64,000 bases of DNA from Bog-1198 sp963727045 (GTDB taxonomy: Bacteria; Pseudomonadota; Gammaproteobacteria; Steroidobacterales; Steroidobacteraceae): NCBI GenBank assembly GCA_963727045.1, contig CAVSES010000001.1:2142524-2206523 (forward strand), written 5' to 3'. The position numbers and the translations under genes are program-made. Positions 35,146-43,227 of this stretch are shown here, piece after piece. A model generated the notes under the pieces. That model was not told the DNA's origin and did not search any database. It saw nothing but the letters and a program-made list of their open reading frames with translations. Each line of letters begins with the position of its first letter. Within the stretch, counting starts at the first letter, position 1.

Positions 35146-36572
35146 GTGCAAATCGTGCTGGCGCTGAGATCGAGCCAGTCCACCCTTGGATTCTTGGCGA
35201 AGTGGCGCACCAGAATCCTGTAGACGTCGACGTCGAATGCGGCTCCCGGGTCCTTCGAAATGAGAGCCGCGAGTTCCTCCTCGGTACGCGCGGTGCCCAG
35301 GTACATCCACCGGTCGACGACGTGCAGGTCGAGCCGCGAACCGCGCTCGCGCAGCGCAATGCGCCCCGGAAACGGCCACGCCTTCAGCTTCAGCGCCGAC
35401 AGAGCGAGTTGCAGCCGCATGTGGTGCAGGATGAGCGGTTCCCTGCCCGTGCAGGCGCCCTTGCACTTGCCAATTTGATGCGCAATGCAAGAACCCGCCC
35501 CGTCCTCCAGCCCCAAGACCTTCAGGCACAGCTGCTGCGCCCGCGCAATGTCGGTGAGCGCCCTGCGTGCATCCTTCTCGGCATGGAACACGCCGAAACA
35601 ATGCTCAAGATCGCCTGGGTCCAGCTCGTCAATCGGTGCCGCGTGGACGGGACATGCCGGCGGCGCGTTCGCGGGCGCCGCCGCCGCCATGCGCAGGGTG
35701 AAGGCCGCTTTGCTCTTGCGGCGGCGTTCGTATACCGGCTTCAGGGTGTTGCACCACTGCGCTTCGAGCAGCATCGATCCGAGTTCCCCAGCGGTCTCAA
35801 CCCAATCGACCGCGCGGACCTCATCCGCCAGGCGCCGGTCCTTCGACGGTGTGTCCTGCGCGGCGAAATGTCCGCAGATGCGGGTGCGAAGTGAATTGGC
35901 CCTGCCGAAGTACAGCAGTGTGTTGTCCGCGCCGTAAAAGCGGTACACGCCCGCCCCTTCGGGCAGCTCGTCGGCCAATCCGGGCGGCAGATGAGCGGGC
36001 AATTTGTGGGTGCCGAGTAAGGCCAGCACCGCGGCGGCGAGCCGCGGCGGATCGAGGTCGCGGCGCAGCTTTCCCCAGAAGTCATGCAGGACCTTTGCGT
36101 CACCCAACGCGCGATGTCTCGCGCCGCAGGTGAGGCCGTTCCGTTCCATCACCGCATCCAGGTTGTGGCGCGCATGTTCGGGGAACAAACGCCTCGACAG
36201 CTTCACGGTGCACAGGACCTGCGCACCGAAGTCGATTTCGCACTTGAGAAACTCACTGCGCAAGAAGGAGTAATCGAACCGCGCATTGTGCGCGACGAAC
36301 ACCGCGCCGTTGAGCTTCTGCCGCACGACCGCTGCGATCTCGGCAAACCGCGGCGCGCCGGCCACCATTTCATTGCTGATGCCGGTGAACGCCTCGATAT
36401 AGGGGGAAATGCGGCACTCGGGATTCACCAGCGAGCTCCATTCCTCGATGAGCTCGCCATTGCTCACGCGCACGAGACCCACTTCCGTGATGCGGTCGTA
36501 CGCCGCGCTGCCGCCGGTCGTCTCCAGATCGACGAAGACCAGGTCCTGGGGAAGCTCCTCAGCCCCGGCCAT
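35142..36572 (-). CDS. DnaQ-like 3'-5' exonuclease fused to a Cho/UvrC-type GIY-YIG nuclease
   Basis: Fusion of 476 residues. The N-terminal DEDDh exonuclease (about 8-175) shows VFVDLETTGG, FVAHNARFDYSFL and the catalytic histidine in RHRALGDAKV. The central GIY-YIG segment (about 207-285) reads GVYRFYGADNTLLYFGRANS. The C-terminus has the Cys-rich CIAHQIGKCKGACTG found in UvrC/Cho-like proteins. Such fusions are annotated as epsilon-subunit-like proteins but act more likely in repair than replication. It overlaps aguB by 14 bases upstream and rlmL downstream. Confidence 0.9.
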   Translation of the reverse strand: MAGAEELPQDLVFVDLETTGGSAAYDRITEVGLVRVSNGELIEEWSSLVNPECRISPYIEAFTGISNEMVAGAPRFAEIAAVVRQKLNGAVFVAHNARFDYSFLRSEFLKCEIDFGAQVLCTVKLSRRLFPEHARHNLDAVMERNGLTCGARHRALGDAKVLHDFWGKLRRDLDPPRLAAAVLALLGTHKLPAHLPPGLADELPEGAGVYRFYGADNTLLYFGRANSLRTRICGHFAAQDTPSKDRRLADEVRAVDWVETAGELGSMLLEAQWCNTLKPVYERRRKSKAAFTLRMAAAAPANAPPACPVHAAPIDELDPGDLEHCFGVFHAEKDARRALTDIARAQQLCLKVLGLEDGAGSCIAHQIGKCKGACTGREPLILHHMRLQLALSALKLKAWPFPGRIALRERGSRLDLHVVDRWMYLGTARTEEELAALISKDPGAAFDVDVYRILVRHFAKNPRVDWLDLSASTICT

Positions 36573-37428
36573 CTAGCGACAACAGCGGGTAATACAGATC
36601 CGGCCGGCGATCGCGGAACACGCCCCAGGACTGACGGTAGCGGCGCACTTCGTCCAAATCGAAGTCGGCGGTCAATACGGTCTCCGTCAGGCGATCCGCC
36701 TCGGCGACCTTTTCACCGGTCGGCGATGCGATGAACGATGATCCGTAGAACGTCATGGTGTACTTTTCGCCCTGCTCCGTGCCGATCCGATTCGAGGCCA
36801 CCACCGGCATGATGTTGGCCGCGGCGTGTCCCTGCATTGTCCGCTGCCAATGTCCGCTCGAGTCGATGGAAGGATCCTGCGGCTCCGAGCCGATGGCCGT
36901 GGGATACAGCAGCATGTCGGCCCCCATCAATGCCATGGAGCGCGCCGCTTCCGGAAACCACTGGTCCCAGCAGATCGCGACGCCGAGCCTCGCGTAGCGC
37001 GTGTCGAAGACCTTGAAGCCGGTGTCGCCCGGCGAGAAATAGAACTTCTCATGGTAGCCGGGCCCTTCCGGGATGTGCGACTTGCGGTAGCTGCCGAGCA
37101 CCGCCCCATCCGCATCCACGACGACCACTGAATTGTAAAATGCGTTGTTCGCGCGTTCGAATACGCTGACCGGCAGGACGACACTCAGCTCGCGCGCCAG
37201 GGCGCGGAAATGCTCAACCGCCGGATGGCCATCGAGCGGCTTGGCGAGTTCCAGATGCCGCGAGGAGTGGTCCTTGCAGAAGTACGGCGTCTCGAACAGC
37301 TCTTGGATCAGAACCACCTGCGCACCGCGGCCCGCCGCCTCGCGTATCAACTTGTCGGCGCGCGCGATGTTTGCGTCGCGGTCCCAGCTGCAGGCCATTT
37401 GAGTGGCCGCCACCTTTACGATGTTCAT
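36559..37428 (-). CDS. aguB: N-carbamoylputrescine amidase
   Basis: Nitrilase-superfamily amidase of 289 residues that converts N-carbamoylputrescine to putrescine, CO2 and ammonia, the step after AguA. The triad is Glu43 (IQELFETPYF), Lys116 (SYRKSHIPEGPGYHE) and Cys153 (GVAICWDQWFPEAAR). The length and the motif HIPEGPGYHEKFYFSPGDTG match AguB closely. Its end overlaps the exonuclease-Cho gene by 14 bases. It lies just downstream of the puuR-type regulator on the same strand. Confidence 0.95.
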   Translation of the reverse strand: MNIVKVAATQMACSWDRDANIARADKLIREAAGRGAQVVLIQELFETPYFCKDHSSRHLELAKPLDGHPAVEHFRALARELSVVLPVSVFERANNAFYNSVVVVDADGAVLGSYRKSHIPEGPGYHEKFYFSPGDTGFKVFDTRYARLGVAICWDQWFPEAARSMALMGADMLLYPTAIGSEPQDPSIDSSGHWQRTMQGHAAANIMPVVASNRIGTEQGEKYTMTFYGSSFIASPTGEKVAEADRLTETVLTADFDLDEVRRYRQSWGVFRDRRPDLYYPLLSLDGRG

Positions 37429-37477
37429 GGATGAGTATGCTACCTGAAGGCTCCGGATATCGGGCCGGAGGGGCGGA

Positions 37478-38026
37478 TTAAAAGGTGGGGGGCGAACTCG
37501 CGCTGACGATCTCGCATTCCTCGCGCCCGATGTTGCGGAAGCGATGCGGCACGGAGCTCTTGAAATAATAGGCGTCGCCGGGCCCGAGTACCCGCGACTC
37601 GCCGCCGACGGTGAGTTCGATCTTTCCCTTCACGATCACCCCCCCCTCCTCGCCCGCATGGGTCAGCATCTCCTCGCCGGTATCGGCACTCGGGGCATAG
37701 CGCTCGTGCAGAATCGACATGCTGCGTTTTGCCAGACGGCTGCCGACCAGGCGCAGCTCCACGTTCGCGGTGCCGATGTCGCTGAGTTCCGCCCGCGGAA
37801 AGAACACTTGAGGCTGCCCGCCCAGATCGAACGTGAAGAAATCGGCGAGCGCCATGGGGATGCCGTCGAGCACCTTCTTCAGGGAACTCACTGACGGGCT
37901 CACCCGGTTTTGTTCGATCAACGAAATCAGTCCGTTCGTCACGCCGGCGCGCTTCGCGAGTTCGCGCTGCGACAGCCCGTACATTTGTCGGACGGCTTTC
38001 AAGTGGGTGCCCACATCGAGGGTCAT
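37478..38026 (-). CDS. puuR: PuuR-type XRE/cupin transcriptional regulator
   Basis: Predicted repressor of polyamine genes, 182 residues (E. coli PuuR 185). An N-terminal XRE helix-turn-helix (about 5-62: LKAVRQMYGLSQRELAKRAG) is followed by a cupin ligand domain (about 105-175), and the C-terminus SASSPPTF resembles PuuR's SAHTPTTF. The ATG giving MTLDVGTHLKAV is chosen; an ATG nine codons upstream lies inside the operator. The palindrome 3 bases before the ATG contains TATAAT 7 bases from the start codon, pointing to a leaderless transcript with autoregulation. It precedes aguB and is divergent from the aminotransferase gene. Confidence 0.88.
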   Translation of the reverse strand: MTLDVGTHLKAVRQMYGLSQRELAKRAGVTNGLISLIEQNRVSPSVSSLKKVLDGIPMALADFFTFDLGGQPQVFFPRAELSDIGTANVELRLVGSRLAKRSMSILHERYAPSADTGEEMLTHAGEEGGVIVKGKIELTVGGESRVLGPGDAYYFKSSVPHRFRNIGREECEIVSASSPPTF

Positions 38027-38028
38027 GA

Positions 38029-38046
38029 TGTCTATTATAATAGACA
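38029..38046. promoter_or_regulatory. 18-bp palindromic operator overlapping the puuR -10 box
   Basis: TGTCTATTATAATAGACA is a perfect palindrome. Its TATAAT lies 7 bases before the puuR ATG on the minus strand; the same hexamer reads on the plus strand toward the aminotransferase gene 92 bases away. A dimeric XRE repressor bound here would block RNA polymerase at puuR, and perhaps at both genes. The -35 region toward puuR is weak (TAGATA). Confidence 0.7.
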
Positions 38047-38137
38047 GTTGCACCGATATCTAAGCTAAAATTGAGCCGAGTGTCGATTTTCTTTATCATC
38101 CGCACCTACCCAACCGCCAATTCGCAAGGATCCCGCA

Positions 38138-39475
38138 ATGAACGCCCAGGTCTCCCCAGCACACTCGAACAGCGATCTCGAGGCATTTTGGATGCCATTC
38201 ACGGCGAATCGGCATTTCAAGGCCAATCCGCGCCTGCTTGCGCGCGCCGAGGGCATGTTCTATTGGACTCCCGACGGTCGGGAGGTGCTCGATGGTGTGT
38301 CCGGCTTGTGGTGCGTGAACGCCGGCCACGGGCGGCGTGAAATCACCGAAGCGGTGACCAAGCAACTCAGCACCATGGAATACGCGCCGGCGTTTCAGAT
38401 GGGCCACCCCATCGCATTCGAACTTGCGAACCGGCTGGCGAAGGTGGCGCCGCCGGGGCTCGATCGCATTTTCTTCACGAACTCTGGCTCCGAGTCGGTG
38501 GATACCGCGCTCAAGATCGCCATCGCCTATCACCGCGCCCGCGGTGCCGGGCAGCGCATCCGCTTCATCGGCCGCGAAAAGGGCTACCACGGTGTGGGAT
38601 TCGGCGGCATGTCGGTCGGCGGCATGGTCAACAACCGCAAATTCTTCGGCGCCTCGATGCTGCCCGGCGTCGACCATCTGCCGCATACCCTGGCGATCGA
38701 ACACAACGCGTTTTCGCGCGGACTGCCGCAGTGGGGCGCGCACCTCGCCAATGAACTGGAGCGCCTGATCGCACTGCATGACGCGTCCACCATTGCCGCG
38801 GTCATCGTCGAACCCATCGCGGGATCCGCCGGCGTGATCCTGCCTCCCATCGGCTATCTGAAGCGGCTGCGCGAGATCTGCGACAAGAACGACATTCTCC
38901 TGATTTTCGACGAAGTGATCACCGGATTCGGCCGCATCGGAAGACCGTTCGCGAGCCAGGCGTTCGACGTGACACCCGACCTCATGACCACCGCGAAGGG
39001 CCTCACGAACGGCGCCGTCCCCATGGGCGCGGTGTTTGCCCAGCGCAAGATTTACGATGCCTTCATGCAGGGACCGGAAAATGCCATCGAGCTGTTTCAC
39101 GGCTATACCTATTCAGCGCACCCGATAGCCTGCGCCGCCGCGCTCGCGACGCTCGACATCTACACCCGCGAGGGGTTGCTGACCCGGGCCGCATCCCTTG
39201 CATCGGAATGGGAGAACGCCGTGCATTCGCTGCGCGGTCTGCCGCACGTGATCGACATCCGCAACTACGGCCTGATCGGCGCGGTTGAATTCGAGCCGCG
39301 GGCGGGAAAACCGGGATCCCGCGCATTCGAGGTGTTTCTCAAGTGCTTCGAGCGGGGCGTCATGGTTCGACAAACCGGAGACACGATCGCCATGTCGCCG
39401 CCGTTGATCGTCGAGTCCAAGCAGATCGCGCGCATGGTTGAGACGTTGGGCTCTGTGATTCGCGAAACGGCCTGA
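38138..39475 (+). CDS. bauA: omega-amino acid:pyruvate aminotransferase
   Basis: Class III PLP aminotransferase of 445 residues, close in sequence to the Pseudomonas beta-alanine/omega-amino acid:pyruvate enzyme: FWMPFTANRHFKANPRLL, FFTNSGSESVDTALKIAIAY, GYHGVGFGGMSVGGMVNN, FDEVITGFGR and the PLP lysine about 287 in TTAKGLTNGAVPMGAVF. It would transfer amino groups from beta-alanine, GABA or a diamine to pyruvate, which fits polyamine breakdown. AAGGA lies 8 bases before the ATG. It is divergent from puuR across the shared palindrome. Confidence 0.9.
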   Translation: MNAQVSPAHSNSDLEAFWMPFTANRHFKANPRLLARAEGMFYWTPDGREVLDGVSGLWCVNAGHGRREITEAVTKQLSTMEYAPAFQMGHPIAFELANRLAKVAPPGLDRIFFTNSGSESVDTALKIAIAYHRARGAGQRIRFIGREKGYHGVGFGGMSVGGMVNNRKFFGASMLPGVDHLPHTLAIEHNAFSRGLPQWGAHLANELERLIALHDASTIAAVIVEPIAGSAGVILPPIGYLKRLREICDKNDILLIFDEVITGFGRIGRPFASQAFDVTPDLMTTAKGLTNGAVPMGAVFAQRKIYDAFMQGPENAIELFHGYTYSAHPIACAAALATLDIYTREGLLTRAASLASEWENAVHSLRGLPHVIDIRNYGLIGAVEFEPRAGKPGSRAFEVFLKCFERGVMVRQTGDTIAMSPPLIVESKQIARMVETLGSVIRETA

Positions 39476-39529
39476 AGTCGCCGGGCGCCGCGCGCCGGAT
39501 TCAAGGGAGGGCGGCTCCGGGGCGCTGCG

Positions 39530-39892
39530 CTAGCCTTTCGGCTCGAATATCGAATACCACTTCTTGCAGGGCTCGGTGACTTCCCAGATGCCCTCGAAAC
39601 CGGCGGGCACGACGAAGGCTTCGCCGGCACGAAACTCGTGTTTCTCGCCCGTGATCGACTCCAGTCGCACGCGGCCTTCGATCATCACGCAAAATTCGTG
39701 CTCCGTGTAGCGCACGCGCCATTTGCCGGCGGTACTCGTCCAGATGCCGCAGAAGAATTGCTGCGTCGGCTCCGAGTACTGGTTCGATACGCGCGCCCGC
39801 GGAATCCCCGCAAGTATGTTCTCGGGCGAGGGATTGGCGGATTCTCCCGTCTGCAGGCGATCCAGGACGATGATCTTGGGGTGCGAAATCAT
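39530..39892 (-). CDS. small cupin protein (DUF861/EutQ-like)
   Basis: Single cupin domain of 120 residues. CGIWTSTAGKWRVRYTEHEFCVMIEGRVRL and EFRAGEAFVVPAGFEGIWEV carry the two cupin motifs, with WYSIF near the C-terminus as in DUF861. No enzyme role can be assigned. A strong ribosome-like AGGATAGG precedes the ATG. It is convergent with the aminotransferase gene; such cupins often sit beside amine catabolism genes, so a linked role is plausible. Confidence 0.8.
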   Translation of the reverse strand: MISHPKIIVLDRLQTGESANPSPENILAGIPRARVSNQYSEPTQQFFCGIWTSTAGKWRVRYTEHEFCVMIEGRVRLESITGEKHEFRAGEAFVVPAGFEGIWEVTEPCKKWYSIFEPKG

Positions 39893-39929
39893 GTCCTATC
39901 CTAGGCTCGGGCCGCCGGAGGAAACAAGT

Positions 39930-39961
39930 GCGGCCCGGAGCGTTTGGCCGCTCCGGGCCGC
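39930..39961 (-). terminator. 13-bp stem hairpin downstream of the OmpA-like gene
   Basis: GCGGCCCGGAGCG-TTTGGC-CGCTCCGGGCCGC is a perfect 13-bp stem with a 6-base loop, 28 bases past the stop of the OmpA-like gene and upstream of the cupin gene on the same strand. There is no long T-run, but the stem strength fits a transcription end. Confidence 0.65.
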
Positions 39962-39988
39962 GATGCCCTCCGAGTCGCCGCACGCCGA

Positions 39989-40765
39989 TCACCGGTTCTC
40001 GCCCACCTGCGCAACTTCGGTTCCACCCTGCGCCTGCACGGTCAGACGAACCCGTCGCTCGAGCGCATAGCCGTCGCTGTCGGCCGCAACGCTCTGGCTC
40101 TTGCCGTAGGCGTTGACCTCGAGCGCTTCATCGCTGATCCCCGCGGCAAGAAACAGATCTCGCACCGCATTTGCCCGATCTTCCGAGAGTTTCTGATTGG
40201 TATCCGCCGAGCCGCGCGGATCGGCGTAGCCGTCCACGCGAACCTTGAGCGCGGGAGACTTGGCCACCGCAAGCGCGAGCACCTGGATCTGATGGGCGAT
40301 TTCCGGCGTGATCTCCGCGCTGCCGGTCCGGAACAGCACGTCGCCCTGCAGCCCGTCGAGCAGCTCGCTCCCGTCCTCCTTCACGTTTTGCGCCGCCTCG
40401 ACCTTGTGAGTCAGATCATCGAGCCGCGCCGTCAGACTGTGGTTCGCCTCGATCAGCGCGTTCTTCTCGCTGAGCAGCGCCGATTTCTCCGTCTGCAACC
40501 TGGCTTCATCGCTCTGCAATGCAGCAGCCGCAGCCTCGGCCTTCGTGGCATCGCGCGCGCGGTGCACGCGATTGCCGAGCCAGGTGCCGATCCCTGCACC
40601 CACGACCGCCCCCACCGGACCGGCGGCAAACCCGCCGATGACTCCGCCCGTCATAAATCCGATCGGCTCATGCGGCGTCGCCGGTTCAGCTGAGGCCGCC
40701 AAGGCCGCCACACTCATGCCCGACAGCGCAATCGTCGCCACCAACCGGGAAAATTCAGTATTCAT
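39989..40765 (-). CDS. OmpA-family protein with glycine zipper and coiled coil
   Basis: Envelope protein of 258 residues. An N-terminal signal (MNTEFSRLVATIALSGMSVA...) is followed by a glycine-zipper segment (GGVIGGFAAGPVGAVVGAGI) likely to insert in a membrane. A charged coiled coil follows at about 85-140, then a C-terminal OmpA domain with VDGYADPRGSADTNQKLSEDRA, which binds peptidoglycan in this family. AAGGAG precedes the chosen ATG; an earlier in-frame ATG lacks a signal. It probably links membrane and cell wall. Confidence 0.82.
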   Translation of the reverse strand: MNTEFSRLVATIALSGMSVAALAASAEPATPHEPIGFMTGGVIGGFAAGPVGAVVGAGIGTWLGNRVHRARDATKAEAAAAALQSDEARLQTEKSALLSEKNALIEANHSLTARLDDLTHKVEAAQNVKEDGSELLDGLQGDVLFRTGSAEITPEIAHQIQVLALAVAKSPALKVRVDGYADPRGSADTNQKLSEDRANAVRDLFLAAGISDEALEVNAYGKSQSVAADSDGYALERRVRLTVQAQGGTEVAQVGENR

Positions 40766-40901
40766 TTGAGCTCCTTCGTTTCGCTTAAGAAGCGGCGCCC
40801 GCCGCCTCGCGAGAGCCATTACAGGCTCACTTTCGGGCGCGGAGCGGCCCGACTTCGGGCAAATGATGGCGAAAGAACGACGAAATGCGTCTTTGAGGAG
40901 G

Positions 40902-41612
40902 CTACGTCTTGAGCGAGAACGGGGTGAAATTGGTGTCGAAGTCGTAGTAGTCCTCGTTCTCGGCCTTCTTCAGGAAGGCAACGATGCGGTAAGTGGCCGG
41001 GGCGGCGATGATCTCCCAGCCGCTCTTCAGCGCATATTGCGTGAACATGAGGCCGATGAGCTCAGCCTGCGGCATGCGCCCATAGAATGCGGCAAGATAG
41101 AAGATCACCGAGTCGACGAATTCGCCGCACAAGGTCGAGCCGACGATGCGCGTCCACAGCCAGCGGCCTTCGGTCCATATCTTCATCTTTGCGAGCACGT
41201 AACTGTTCACGAACGTTCCGCACAAAAATGCGCTGATCGATGCCACGACGATTCGGGGTGTGTTGCCAAACACCGCTTCCACGGCCGACTGGGTGGCGAG
41301 CGAGGATGCCGACGGGGGGAGGTGCACCACCACGGCCGACATGATCGAGGCGAAGGCCAGCGCGCCAAACCCCGCCCACACGACCCGCCGGTCGCGTCCG
41401 TATCCGTACACTTCGGTCAATATGTCGCCGAATATGTAGGAAATCGGGAAAAAGAGCACTCCGGCAAGAAATGTGACAGTGCCCAGAACGGGCACCTCGA
41501 TCGAGGTTTCCTTGGCCGGTCCGATCAGGTTGGAACACAGCAAAACACACACATAGGCCGCCATCACGAAGTCGTAATAGCGGTATTCACGGTGTTTGCG
41601 GGGCGCCGTCAT
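40902..41612 (-). CDS. yhhQ: queuosine precursor transporter (YhhQ/VUT family)
   Basis: Inner-membrane protein of 236 residues with about six hydrophobic spans. FPISYIFGDILTEVYGYGRDRRVVW and GSTLCGEFVDSVIFYLAAFYG are the family's conserved sequences, including the acidic DILTEVYG loop. YhhQ imports preQ0/preQ1 for queuosine in tRNA. It stands alone, divergent from the EAL-domain gene with about 145 bases between starts. Confidence 0.92.
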   Translation of the reverse strand: MTAPRKHREYRYYDFVMAAYVCVLLCSNLIGPAKETSIEVPVLGTVTFLAGVLFFPISYIFGDILTEVYGYGRDRRVVWAGFGALAFASIMSAVVVHLPPSASSLATQSAVEAVFGNTPRIVVASISAFLCGTFVNSYVLAKMKIWTEGRWLWTRIVGSTLCGEFVDSVIFYLAAFYGRMPQAELIGLMFTQYALKSGWEIIAAPATYRIVAFLKKAENEDYYDFDTNFTPFSLKT

Positions 41613-41757
41613 GGCGCCAAGTCTAAACGCTAGCGCCGGGGGGTGCCCGATGATATGTCACACCGACCGCCCCACTGTCGCGTTTTGGCGAAGAGCATCA
41701 CATCAAGAAACGCCCTCCTACGGTAGATATACGGCTCAAACCTCAAGTAGCGGATCT

Positions 41758-43227
41758 ATGGAGCAGGGCAAACCCTTCAGCACGTCAGACAGTCCGCTCG
41801 TCGATTACGATGCCGTCTGCCAGAAGGTGCGTGCGGCCGTGGAACCTGCGCGCGCCTATGCCGTATCGCTGCATGACGAGCAGGGCGATGTGCTCTGGCT
41901 GAGCGAGAGCTCCATGGGCCCGGACGAACACAACGCGGTCCGCGAAGCCGTCGAGGCGTTTTCCGAGGGAAGCGGACCACCCGTACTGGTAACCGATCTC
42001 GGCGACTCCCGATCCGCCGTGCTTCTGCGCGCGGTGAACGCCCGACGCACCATGGTCGGCGCAATCATGGTCGTCATGGATGCACGGGTGGTGCGGCAGG
42101 ATGCCCGCGGCGCGCTCAAGGTCATGACGCCGAAGCTGCAGCGCGCACTCGCCGATTTCGCCGCGATGCGCCCGGACAAAACGCCGCCGCCCGCTGCGAC
42201 CGCAAGAGCGGGCGCCCCCGCATCGCGGACCGCTCCGGCAGCCGCGCCTCATGCGCCCTCTGCGGCTGCGTCGCGCATCGCCACACCCGCTGCCTCACGC
42301 ACCACGGCCACGGCAGTATCCACCCCGTCTGCCGCCGCGCGGAGCGTCCCTCATGCCAACCCCGCCGCTCCGCGGGGACCGGCGGGCCCGGGCATGGCCG
42401 CCGTGGATGGGTTGTCGGAAAAGCCTTTACAGGGAGGTGTCACTCCGGAGATCGATCGTCTGCATGCGGCTCTTCGCCGCAGCCCCATTGCGCTGCACGT
42501 GCAGCGCCTCGTTCCCTTGACCAAGGGCAGCCAACTCAAACGCTACGAGGTGCTGCTGCGCTCCAAGTCCGAGACCGCCCCCAATTCTGCACCGCAGGCG
42601 ATGTTGAAGGCCGCGGTGGAGAATGGTCTTGGCTCCATGATCGACCGGCGCGTGGTGACCGAACTCATCGGCTATCTCGTTCACCATCCGGAAATCTGGA
42701 AATCCACCGCGGTCCTGTTTTCCGTGAATCTCACCACCACCGCGCTGCATGATGAGCATTTCATCAAGTTCATCGAACTGTGCTTGGCGAAATCCTCCCT
42801 GCCCAAGGGCATGATCGCTTTTGAAGTCGATACGGCAACGGCGGTCAAACTGGCCGACAAGATATCGGAAGTCGCCGCAGCCCTGCACCGGCTGGGCTGC
42901 CCCTTGGTCCTCGACGACTTCGCGCTCAAGACCGAGTGCTTCGATCTGTTGCGCCTGCCCGGCGTGCGCTACGTCAAACTGGCCCCCGAGATCACGGCGA
43001 AAATGCGCACCGACAAGCTGTCGCAAGCGGCGATTACGGCCGTCGTGCAAATGGCCCGAGTCCTCGGCATGCATACGGTGGCCAAGCGCACCGAGACCGC
43101 GGCTGAACAGGAATGGTTGACCGCGCTGGGTGTCGACTTCGTGCAGTCGAACTCCATGTCGCCTCCGATCTCGATTGAATCCCTGTCGAAGACGGCGCCC
43201 GCGCCGAGGCCCGTGCCGGCCGCCTAG
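41758..43227 (+). CDS. EAL-domain protein, probably catalytically inactive
   Basis: Protein of 489 residues: an N-terminal region of about 140 residues, a long Ala/Pro/Thr-rich linker (about 140-220), then an EAL domain. The domain keeps the glutamate in RYEVLLRSK, the NLTTT asparagine, LDDFALKTECFDLL aspartates, the lysine in YVKLAPE and the glutamine in VDFVQSNS. The loop normally AEGVE reads AKRTE, so a key metal-site glutamate is lysine, and cyclic-di-GMP hydrolysis is unlikely; binding or a scaffold role is possible. The ATG giving MEQGKPFSTSDSPL is chosen because the longer frame overlaps the yhhQ start. Its stop shares CTAG with the next gene. Confidence 0.78.
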   Translation: MEQGKPFSTSDSPLVDYDAVCQKVRAAVEPARAYAVSLHDEQGDVLWLSESSMGPDEHNAVREAVEAFSEGSGPPVLVTDLGDSRSAVLLRAVNARRTMVGAIMVVMDARVVRQDARGALKVMTPKLQRALADFAAMRPDKTPPPAATARAGAPASRTAPAAAPHAPSAAASRIATPAASRTTATAVSTPSAAARSVPHANPAAPRGPAGPGMAAVDGLSEKPLQGGVTPEIDRLHAALRRSPIALHVQRLVPLTKGSQLKRYEVLLRSKSETAPNSAPQAMLKAAVENGLGSMIDRRVVTELIGYLVHHPEIWKSTAVLFSVNLTTTALHDEHFIKFIELCLAKSSLPKGMIAFEVDTATAVKLADKISEVAAALHRLGCPLVLDDFALKTECFDLLRLPGVRYVKLAPEITAKMRTDKLSQAAITAVVQMARVLGMHTVAKRTETAAEQEWLTALGVDFVQSNSMSPPISIESLSKTAPAPRPVPAA

